Assembly (NCBI GenBank): GCA_963803155.1
Contig: CAWDMN010000049.1
Span: forward strand, 1 to 64,000
Length of the DNA: 64,000 bases
Source of the DNA: CAWDMN01 sp963803155
GTDB lineage: Bacteria; Acidobacteriota; Terriglobia; Versatilivoradales; Versatilivoraceae
Reading direction: 5' to 3'
The translations under genes and the position numbers were made by a program. A model generated the notes under the pieces. It was not told the DNA's origin and did no database searches. It saw nothing but the letters and a program-made list of their open reading frames with translations. How positions within the stretch are numbered: the first letter of the stretch is position 1; the number at the start of each line of letters is the position of its first letter. Positions 53,009 through 60,800 of this stretch are shown here, one piece after another.

Positions 53009-55515
53009 GGAGACAAACCCAAGCCGAAAACTGCGCTGGGCTGTCCGTGTTTCCCCCCTTCATCCGTGATGTCGGCTGAAATGGAATATCGGTACGTCAA
53101 ATCCTTATCTTTGCCCAGCCGTTCATCAATTTCCGGAGTAAAGGAGATGATGAATTTACCATTTTCATCGAGAGGAACCGTGCCGCTGGCTATAATCTGA
53201 GTCTCACTGGATCTGCCAGAAAATCCGCCACTCCAGTAATAAGACCACCACCAGGGGAATACCGGTTCCCGGCGGACCGACCATTTGACGGTACCCGTAG
53301 TGACCGGAAGACCGAAATAATATCTGGCTTCACCCTTTAGTGCGGCGGCTTTGTTCAGCCGGAGAGGCTCCTCGGGATCGAGCAGCTTGGCTTCAAAGGT
53401 AGGGCGCTTGTATTCCTCCACCTGTACGGGAGTCTGCCCGTTCAGAGAGCTCACGAGCGACCAATGTCCCAGCGCCCGGCCCGCGGGAATGGTAAATTCG
53501 CCCGAGACTGTGCCGAAGGAGTTGGTGGTGACCGGCTTGAATTCCACGACCTGCTGGTTGATGTCCATTAGCGAGATCGTGACGGTCTGAGCGGGCATGG
53601 TGTCAAACCTGGCTTCTTCCGTGCTTCCCTGGTAGAGCACGGCTTTCCAAAGAATTTTTTGAGAGGGACGGTAAATGCTTCGATCCGTGAAAAGCAAGGT
53701 GGCCAATTGCCGTCCCGGCGGGGATTGCCGGTAAAGATACAGCCGTTGCGGATCCACGGCATATTGGTCCCCCTTTTTGGCAAAAAGCAGGTAGCCATTT
53801 TCCTGGTCAGTTCGCTCGAAACGGACCACCCCTTTGTCATCGCTGATTTGAGTCTCCACTGCTTTATGGGGATTGCGCCAATTCTGCTGATAGAGGATCA
53901 CCTCGACGCCACGAACCGGTTTTCCTTCCGCGCCGTCCAGCAACGTGACCTGGACCGCTCCGGCTTCCTGTCGGGTGACCAGTACCAGGTTGCCCACGAT
54001 CGTGTGGAGCCCCAACAGTTTATTGTTCGATTCGGGAAAACCCGGTCGCGCCGAAGCGGTCACCAGGTAAGCGCCTGGCTTGGACATGGGGGGAATTACG
54101 AAAGTCTTGTGCATCCGGTAATCGGGTGTCGGAGGCAATGGCACTTCCCACTCCTGGGCAGGGACGAGGTTTCGCATGGTTTTATTGAGTTCATCCCAGG
54201 TGGGAAAAAAATGATAGTCATTGGAACTTTCGATGTATCGCTGCAGGTTGTAAGCATAAGCGCGGAAATAAATTTTACCCAGGTTCTTGTGCAGTAGCAG
54301 GATGGACTTTTTCTGCGGATTATCGTCGATCATTCCCTGGAGCTCATAATCAGGCCCTTCAATCGATGTCTGAAGAGCCAGACACTGCTTCCCGCCGACC
54401 GAATCGGGAAAAGCTTTGTAACCCTCCAATGCCTTGCCACGAGCGCGAACCAGCGCGTCGGGTTTGTCCTCGTCCTTAATGAATTCCGCCAATTGTGCCA
54501 TTCCGGCAGACCACCAGGGGACGTCCGGCAACGGATTAAGGTGAGCGATGAGATCCTGAGTGATCAGTTCGCGGTCATCGGCTTGGGTAAAACTCATATG
54601 CAATTGACGAGTTCGTTCGAGCCGCGCCTCCAGAGCAGCTTCCCGCTCTCCCCTCTGATTGTGCCAGTTTTCCAAATCGCCCAACAGGGCACACATTTTG
54701 TCGAGGGGGTGGATGGCTGGATTGGCGAGCATCGCGGCCTGTTCCATTCCTGAATTCAAAGGAGCGCTGCCGTTCAACAGGCTTTTGAGATTCAGGCGGA
54801 ATATTTCATTGAGGTGTTCCGGACGCCAGCCGCTGGTATTCGAGAGCATTTCCACCCAGAGGTAGGATACTGCGTCCCGCAAGGTGGGCCGGATTCCAGC
54901 CGGGTAGTTGTTGGGGGTCATGAACTCTTTCCATCTGGAGACAGGCCACTGGCTCAAGAATTCCCGATGGTTCCAAGCTTCGGCAAACGCCTTTTGGGCT
55001 TCATCATATATTTGATCCTTAGTCCAAGCCTTTAAATCAACGACACTACGGGACTCAACTTTTTCCCGCTGATTGATTTCCCAGGAGTAAGCTGTCGCAT
55101 AATTGACGAGGGATTGGGCGTAGAACAAATCAAGCACTATTCCACCCAATTGATCATTAGGCCAGGGCTGCTCTTTCAGAAAACGGACCGCGGTCTCGTA
55201 GCCATGCAAGGCTATTCTGAGCTGTGTGTAACGGATCAGACAGCGCACCCATTCCTCATCCGGACCGGCAGTCTTGGCTTCGGCCAGCATTTTTTCCGCC
55301 AGAGCGGAGGCGGCTTCGTATTTCTGTTCCTTGGTCAACTGATCAAATTGACGCCATCCATCCGTAAAATTTCCGTTCCATTCCGTCGATTTGGGCATTG
55401 ACACCTCTTCGTCTGCTTTGGTAAGAAAGGGTTCCCAAACAGTGATAACGATAATTCCCGCACTCAGAGCCAGAAACAACAACAGGAATTGAAGATTCGG
55501 TCGGCATTTGCTCAT
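52969..55515 (-). CDS. Alpha-2-macroglobulin, N-terminal portion
   Basis: 848 residues from ATG at 55515, preceded by GGGGGACATC. A membrane-anchor or signal segment (FLLLFLALSAGIIVITVW) is followed by an N-terminal helical region with TPR-like character and macroglobulin domains (PPMSKPGAYLVTASARPG, LLFTDRSIYRPSQKILWKAV, and EEYKRPTFEAKLL, a typical MG4 motif). The last 34 or so codons are out of frame. Adding one G to the G6 run at 53054-53059 joins the frame to the C-terminal portion (ETRTAQRSFRLGFVSVEAS), giving one protein of about 2060 residues. Confidence 0.85.
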   Translation of the reverse strand: MSKCRPNLQFLLLFLALSAGIIVITVWEPFLTKADEEVSMPKSTEWNGNFTDGWRQFDQLTKEQKYEAASALAEKMLAEAKTAGPDEEWVRCLIRYTQLRIALHGYETAVRFLKEQPWPNDQLGGIVLDLFYAQSLVNYATAYSWEINQREKVESRSVVDLKAWTKDQIYDEAQKAFAEAWNHREFLSQWPVSRWKEFMTPNNYPAGIRPTLRDAVSYLWVEMLSNTSGWRPEHLNEIFRLNLKSLLNGSAPLNSGMEQAAMLANPAIHPLDKMCALLGDLENWHNQRGEREAALEARLERTRQLHMSFTQADDRELITQDLIAHLNPLPDVPWWSAGMAQLAEFIKDEDKPDALVRARGKALEGYKAFPDSVGGKQCLALQTSIEGPDYELQGMIDDNPQKKSILLLHKNLGKIYFRAYAYNLQRYIESSNDYHFFPTWDELNKTMRNLVPAQEWEVPLPPTPDYRMHKTFVIPPMSKPGAYLVTASARPGFPESNNKLLGLHTIVGNLVLVTRQEAGAVQVTLLDGAEGKPVRGVEVILYQQNWRNPHKAVETQISDDKGVVRFERTDQENGYLLFAKKGDQYAVDPQRLYLYRQSPPGRQLATLLFTDRSIYRPSQKILWKAVLYQGSTEEARFDTMPAQTVTISLMDINQQVVEFKPVTTNSFGTVSGEFTIPAGRALGHWSLVSSLNGQTPVQVEEYKRPTFEAKLLDPEEPLRLNKAAALKGEARYYFGLPVTTGTVKWSVRREPVFPWWWSYYWSGGFSGRSSETQIIASGTVPLDENGKFIISFTPEIDERLGKDKDLTYRYSISADITDEGGKHGQPSAVFGLGLSPWRPVPCWIKISS

Positions 55516-55764
55516 GATGTCCCCCATTCTCGAAGAATAGCTGTGGTTACTTTCCCGCGTCATGCTTCCCCCAATATCCCCTTCATTTGCTCAGACGGGG
55601 GCACTCGTGGTTTCTTGCCGAAATAATGCACCTGCACAAAAAAATGATGATCCATATCAAAAATCTTATCAGGAAAAAGGATTGACTGTCATGTTCCAAC
55701 TCAGATTCGAGTGCGATGGAATGTGAGAGTCGTCAGTATATCGCGAAGCGTTAATTTGCGGGAA

Positions 55765-55874
55765 CACGGTGGTAGGGCGCTTTCGCCGAAAGCGCCAAGT
55801 TGGGTGGCGCAGGGAGACAATTCGGCGAATCCCTCAGTTGACGAACGAACCGTCCCGACTGCTTGCCCACCGTG
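55765..55874. repeat. Palindromic intergenic repeat
   Basis: CACGGTGG...CCACCGTG ends with an inner perfect hairpin GGCGCTTTCGCCGAAAGCGCC. The rest of 55516-56032 holds no gene. Confidence 0.55.
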
Positions 55875-56032
55875 CCGCTGGCATTCTCAGCAATGCCGCG
55901 ACGTTGCTTCATTTTTAAAGTTGTCTCATGCTTTTGATTGCGCTCGCCGAGAATTTTCTGGCATTCCGATATCCTTTTCGGTATTTTTAATTCTCAAAAG
56001 AATGCCGGGTGAATTCGTGGGGGGCAAATAGC

Positions 56033-57277
56033 GTGTCGCATTTCCAACGATTATTTTTTGCCTATGCTCTCCTCGGAGTGGTTCTGATTGGCTGCATTCT
56101 GGCCGCCCAGGTATGGCGCCGTCGTGCCATGCCCGCGGCACGCTCATTTTTGTTTGTAATTGTGGCGGGTGCTATTTGGGCCTTTGCCGATGCCATGGGT
56201 ATCTTTTTCCCTTGGACCTTTTGGCTGGCTTTGGCCTATGTCGGGATAGGTGCTCTCCCCATTACCTGGCTTGCTTTTTGTCTCGAGTATTCAGGCAGAG
56301 GGAAATGGCTGAATAAAGCCATCGTAGTGGCTTTGACGGTCATACCGGCGATGGCTGTCCTGGCCGTCGCCACCAATGAATTGCATGGATGGATGTGGCA
56401 CAACGTATTAGACAACGGAAGGATTCAGGTGATTTATGGCCCTTGGCTCTTGATCTCCTCTGGTTACAGTTACCTCCTCTTTCTAGCGGGCTTCCTCTTC
56501 CTATTGCTCAACTTGGCAGAATCTTCCCCCGTGTATCGCCGGCAAGGCATCGTAGTTATTTTAGCGGGCCTGATCCCCTGGATTGCCAATCTGCTTCAAA
56601 TTGCGGACGTGTATCCTCGAGTCGCCCCGAATCCCACTCCACTCGCTTTTATTGTGAGCAGCCTTATTTTTTTCTGGGGCCTGTTCCAACTGCATCTGTT
56701 GGAAATCATGCCGATAGCCCAGCGAGTGGTAATTGAGCAAATGGGGGATGGGCTGGTCTTGCTCGAGGCACAAGACCGGATCATCCAGGTGAATCCAGCG
56801 GCTGAAGCCCTCCTACACATAAAAAAATCCGAAGCGAATGGAAAACCGCTCAGCGAGGTTTTTGAGAATTGGCCCTCGCTTGTGGAAGGAGTAACCTCTC
56901 ACGAGTCCGCCCATTTGGAAATCGCCCGGCAGTCAGCGGAAGGAACGGAATATTTCGATGTGAAGAGCGCATCCATCAGGGACGACAAAGGGAAGAAACT
57001 TGGACGGTTTTTCTTTATCAGGGAAATCACCGACAAAAAGACCGAGGCTTTGGAACGCGAAAGACTTTTGGGTAGACTGCAGGAAGCGCTGGCCAAAGTG
57101 AAAACATTGAGCGGATTGCTTCCCATCTGCGCCAGGTGCAAGAAAATCAGAGATGACCATGGCGAGTGGAATCAAATGGAAATGTATATCCAGAAGCATT
57201 CCGATGCATCGTTTAGCCACGGTCTCTGCCCGGCTTGCATCAATATCCTTTATTCCCAAATTGACAAGACCCTTTGA
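56033..57277 (+). CDS. 7TM-PAS signalling protein with C-terminal Cys-pair domain
   Basis: 414 residues from GTG at 56033, chosen for the GGGGGG ribosome site (an in-frame GTG lies at 56009). About seven membrane helices (residues 1-220, such as LFFAYALLGVVLIGCILAAQ) form a histidine-kinase N-terminal 7TM-like sensor. A PAS domain follows (MGDGLVLLEAQDRIIQVNPA; FFIREITDKK). The protein lacks any kinase domain. Instead it ends in GLLPICARCKKIRDDHGEW with HGLCPACINILY, two CxxC pairs that could bind zinc. This ending is common on PAS/receiver proteins of unknown output. Confidence 0.85.
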   Translation: MSHFQRLFFAYALLGVVLIGCILAAQVWRRRAMPAARSFLFVIVAGAIWAFADAMGIFFPWTFWLALAYVGIGALPITWLAFCLEYSGRGKWLNKAIVVALTVIPAMAVLAVATNELHGWMWHNVLDNGRIQVIYGPWLLISSGYSYLLFLAGFLFLLLNLAESSPVYRRQGIVVILAGLIPWIANLLQIADVYPRVAPNPTPLAFIVSSLIFFWGLFQLHLLEIMPIAQRVVIEQMGDGLVLLEAQDRIIQVNPAAEALLHIKKSEANGKPLSEVFENWPSLVEGVTSHESAHLEIARQSAEGTEYFDVKSASIRDDKGKKLGRFFFIREITDKKTEALERERLLGRLQEALAKVKTLSGLLPICARCKKIRDDHGEWNQMEMYIQKHSDASFSHGLCPACINILYSQIDKTL

Positions 57278-57534
57278 TCATCAATGCCTTTGGGCAGGTT
57301 TCTCATAGTCTAAAGCCCTCAAGGTTGGTTCGGCTGAGTTTCAAATCCTCCTCCATTAGCCCTGCTTTTTATGGAAATCGCATGGGCCAAAAATAATCAA
57401 ATTTTGAACACCCCGCTTATAGGTGTTTATGCCCTTCAGCCTCTCCCATAGAACTTGAAACCTGACTACTCGATCCCCGTTGGACCGTGGAAGAAGGTAA
57501 ACGGCCTGCTGAAGAATCGACTTGGGAGGAATGC

Positions 57535-59430
57535 ATGGATCGACGTTTTTTTGTGAATTCTCTCTTGACGGGCAGCATGACAGCTGCCGCGGCGCCTTCT
57601 CTTTTCTCACGGGAGCTTGCCGAGGCTCAGGCTGTCGAGATTGCTTCTCTGGCTCCCTCGTCGGCTATGCCGCTCTCTCTCCAATGGAAAAGAAAAACAG
57701 GCCTGCCGCTGTTTGACCAAATCATATGCCAGGAAGTCCCCTTAGTGGTGCGTGGCGGGCATGAATTGATGACGGCGGAGATCAGCTCAGAAGACTCCCC
57801 CGAACAAAAAATTCAAGTCGGGCTCAACAACCGCCAGACGCAGATTGGCTCCTGCAATGTAGCCATGGAGCACAAGCTGCTCAAATGGGGAGGAACGGGA
57901 GAGGAAAATGTGTTGGCGGGAAGCCTCACCCTGCGCAACAGTGGGGATCAGTCATGCTCGGTGATGGTGCGCATAAACAGTTCGGCGCGCCCTTATTCCT
58001 GGGGGGCGGAAGACCGGGTGCATCTGCCGCTGAGTGCCAATGTGCTTGAAAAATGGGATTCCCTGCAAGGCATCCAAAACAATCCCTACCAGGAATGCGA
58101 TCAGTTTGCCGGCCACCCAGCGGAAAATAGCCAGGCCATCCTTTGTCATTATCTGGAACCTGAGGAAAGCGATGCTGGAGTGCGGGAATCCCGCGGCCCT
58201 TTGCTGATTCCCTGCATTGACGTCTATCATCCGGATGTCGAGTGGCGTCTAGCCTTTTTTGCCGAATCGGAGCGCCCTTGGCGAATCGCCAGCTTCGGAA
58301 CCCCGCAAGGCGAGTGCGGCTGGTCATTCGGGACACGAGTGAAAATGGCTCCACGAGCAGAGACAACTCTCCGCTGTTTCCTGCTTATCCATTCCGGGAA
58401 TGTCGAAACAGCTTGGCAGGCCTTTCATGAACTGGCGCATCACGAAGAGTTTTCCACCCTCGCCTGGCCGCGGGATGTGCTGGTTCATTATTATGATTTC
58501 CTGGGGCCGGGAAGAAAACCGGGAAAACGCGGAACCGGCTATGATGAAGACCTGCCGCTTTTCCGGACTTTCCAGGTCGGGATGGCCACGCAACACGGCT
58601 ATTATCCGGGGTACGGCGACTTCATTCATCCCGACCGGAAACGATGGCTGGCGATGCCTTCCGACATTGATGGTCCGGTGGAAATGAGCCACGAAATTCT
58701 GAAAGCCCGCATACAGGCGACGCGACAAAAAGGGGCCAAAGCCTCGATTTATATTCATCAGATTGCTTTCGATGATGCCTCTCCAGCGGCTCCGAAGCTG
58801 ATGGATGCCATCATGCTTGATCAAGAAGGCAAGCGGATGGAGATGTACTGGAAAGGGCCCGATGTGGCTGGCAGGCTCTGGCAAATGTCAATGGCGGCCC
58901 CGGAATGGCGGAAGCACCTGCTCCAGCAGGTGCAATGGATTTTGGAACTTCTCGATCCAGACGCCATTACCATTGACGAGTCCTATTTCTGCGTGGGCTA
59001 TGATAACCACCCCGATCGAAAGGGCGGTCTTTCGAAACATTTAATTCAATTTATGAAAGAACTGCGGCGGCTGGTCCGCGGCTATGGAAAGGAGAAGGCA
59101 ATCTTCACCAGCGACTGTGGTTTCACCAGTTTTGTGCTGTGGGCAGATGGCGACGCCGCGGATCATGAGAGCATGTGGCGGGAACTATACCGAAAGACTC
59201 CCGTCCGCTATCTCTCTGCATTAGGCGCCAAACCCTGGCTGCCTTGCTTGTGGCGTCCCATGGGATTCTGGGAGTACCAAGTGGATCTGGCCAGGAAAAT
59301 CGGAGCGGGGGTTTCCCTCTCCAATGGGTGGATGGAATATGCCGGTCTTTCTCGACTCATCCCGGCCGTGCGGGAGAGGATCCTACAGGACTTGACGGAT
59401 TTGCGGGAACGCAGATCTTCAAGGAGATGA
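57535..59430 (+). CDS. Exported protein, unrecognised (possible glycosidase-like)
   Basis: 631 residues from ATG at 57535, which follows GGGAGGAATGC. The start MDRRFFVNSLLTGS resembles a twin-arginine signal. The N-terminal half is beta-rich with a GGHELMTAEIS start. The C-terminal half looks like a TIM barrel with acidic motifs (MLDQEGKRMEMYWKGPDV, LLDPDAITIDESYFCVGYD, SDCGFTSFVLWADGDAAD). The spacing of conserved Asp/Glu suggests a glycoside hydrolase related to clan GH-D or GH36-like folds, but I cannot name a family. It lies among sugar genes. Enzyme class is inferred, not shown. Confidence 0.6.
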   Translation: MDRRFFVNSLLTGSMTAAAAPSLFSRELAEAQAVEIASLAPSSAMPLSLQWKRKTGLPLFDQIICQEVPLVVRGGHELMTAEISSEDSPEQKIQVGLNNRQTQIGSCNVAMEHKLLKWGGTGEENVLAGSLTLRNSGDQSCSVMVRINSSARPYSWGAEDRVHLPLSANVLEKWDSLQGIQNNPYQECDQFAGHPAENSQAILCHYLEPEESDAGVRESRGPLLIPCIDVYHPDVEWRLAFFAESERPWRIASFGTPQGECGWSFGTRVKMAPRAETTLRCFLLIHSGNVETAWQAFHELAHHEEFSTLAWPRDVLVHYYDFLGPGRKPGKRGTGYDEDLPLFRTFQVGMATQHGYYPGYGDFIHPDRKRWLAMPSDIDGPVEMSHEILKARIQATRQKGAKASIYIHQIAFDDASPAAPKLMDAIMLDQEGKRMEMYWKGPDVAGRLWQMSMAAPEWRKHLLQQVQWILELLDPDAITIDESYFCVGYDNHPDRKGGLSKHLIQFMKELRRLVRGYGKEKAIFTSDCGFTSFVLWADGDAADHESMWRELYRKTPVRYLSALGAKPWLPCLWRPMGFWEYQVDLARKIGAGVSLSNGWMEYAGLSRLIPAVRERILQDLTDLRERRSSRR

Positions 59431-59462
59431 AATAATACCACGAGATTTGATCTCGTCAATAA

Positions 59463-59620
59463 AATGCCGGTTCAAAATTACCCTCCTTGGACGAGGTTGC
59501 TAAATCCACACTGGCGGAAGGGGTGGCCGAGACGAAGTCGAAACCGGGGTGGTGCGAATGCCGCCGATTCCCGCCAATTCCCGCCAATTAAAAAGCTCAG
59601 ACCACCCCTCTGGCCATCTT
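59463..59620. repeat. Dispersed 150-bp repeat, copy 2
   Basis: Matches 40342-40490 in order: TTCAAAATTACCCTCCTTGG, GGAAGGGGTGGCCGAGACG, CCGGGGTGGTGCGAA and a CAGACC(A/G)CCCCT ending. It includes a small tandem CCCGCCAATT duplication. Confidence 0.65.
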
Positions 59621-59639
59621 TCCATTTGAGGACTTCCCA

Positions 59640-60749
59640 TTATTCGTAAGGGATTTGAAGGGCATCCATGATCCCTTTCATGTAGCCAAAGGCCAGAATC
59701 TTCCCGGCCATGGCATAGCCGGGATGATCATTGGATTCCCCTTCCAGCGTTGGGGCATGATCTGGCCGGATGGGGCCCTGGAAGCCGTTTTCAGAATAAA
59801 TCTGCAACATTCGCGCCATGTTGGTGGGACCGTTGTCGTGGAAAGTTTCATGGAACCGTTTCCCCGAGCCTTCGATGTCGCGAAAATGGACGAAGAAAAT
59901 TTTCTTTTGTTGGCACCATTCGCGGGCCAGCGTCTCAATATTTTCTCCCATGGCTTTAAAGTTGGCTTGGCAGAATGTGATGCCATTGATCGGACTGGGA
60001 ACGATTTCCATCACGCGGCGGTAATTTTTCGCGCTGGTCAGGATGCGGCCGATGCCGCGCAGAGGGGATATCGGCGGATCGTCGGGATGAAGGGCCATTT
60101 TCACTCGAGCCTTTTCAGCGACGGGGATGACCGCTTTCTGGAAATATTCCAGGTTGCTCCAGATTTTATCTTCGCTGACTTCTCCCCATTGGGTTAATCC
60201 CTGTTTGCGGGCGGCATCGTCGTCGAACTCGCTCGTGAGCGCGCCTCCGCGTTCCGGCAGATCCGTGCGCGTTCGGTACCAGCCCAAACCTGCCATGAAG
60301 TTGTAGCAGATCATGGGAATTCCCACTTTTCCCAGGGCTTCAATGGCGGTGATGTAATTCTCTATTTCCTCGTCACGCCCCGCCACTCCAAGTTTGATTT
60401 TTTCCGCTGGAACCGGGTGGCTTTCCACTCCCGCGATCGTCATGCCCGTTTTCTTGAAATCGGAATTAATTTTGTCCAGTGTCTCATAATACTGGCTACG
60501 CGGTATTTTGCCCAAGGGAAGACCCGTGAGAATCACATGATTGACGCCTATTTGCCGGGCCAAGCGGCAATTGGAATCCTGGCCCGGCGAAAACACTTCG
60601 GCCAGTTGAATCCCGCCTCCTTTTGGCGATGATGAGTGTTGTCCCAGCGGCGCGGCTGCACTGACAGAACCGAAGAGCGGCGCCGCACAGGCGCCGGCAA
60701 CTAAAGATAACGAGCTCTGAAGACAATCCCGGCGGGTTATTGTTTTCAC
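59640..60749 (-). CDS. Exported mannonate dehydratase-like (UxuA-family) protein
   Basis: 369 residues from GTG at 60749, preceded by AGGGAGAATTTTCAC. A Tat-like signal (TRRDCLQSSLSLVAGACA) is followed by a UxuA-like TIM barrel: CYNFMAGLGWYRT, MALHPDDPPISPLRGI, GITFCQANFKAMGEN, FFVHFRDIEG and HDNGPTNMARML. The ending DHPGYAMAGKILAFGYMKG is also family-like. UxuA dehydrates D-mannonate in hexuronate breakdown. The export signal and the acidobacterial setting suggest a relative with another sugar-acid substrate. It is divergent from the next + strand gene and precedes the TonB receptor on the same strand. Confidence 0.85.
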   Translation of the reverse strand: MKTITRRDCLQSSLSLVAGACAAPLFGSVSAAAPLGQHSSSPKGGGIQLAEVFSPGQDSNCRLARQIGVNHVILTGLPLGKIPRSQYYETLDKINSDFKKTGMTIAGVESHPVPAEKIKLGVAGRDEEIENYITAIEALGKVGIPMICYNFMAGLGWYRTRTDLPERGGALTSEFDDDAARKQGLTQWGEVSEDKIWSNLEYFQKAVIPVAEKARVKMALHPDDPPISPLRGIGRILTSAKNYRRVMEIVPSPINGITFCQANFKAMGENIETLAREWCQQKKIFFVHFRDIEGSGKRFHETFHDNGPTNMARMLQIYSENGFQGPIRPDHAPTLEGESNDHPGYAMAGKILAFGYMKGIMDALQIPYE

Positions 60750-60800
60750 GTGAAAATTCTCCCTAAATATTCTTTATGGAATATTGTGGATTGATTTGCT

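Noticed and set aside
53040..53070. Programmed -1 frameshift in the macroglobulin gene
   Set aside because: The G6-A3 run could slip, but the P/A-site codons re-pair poorly and no stimulatory structure is evident. A sequence error or mutation is simpler, so only noted as a possibility.
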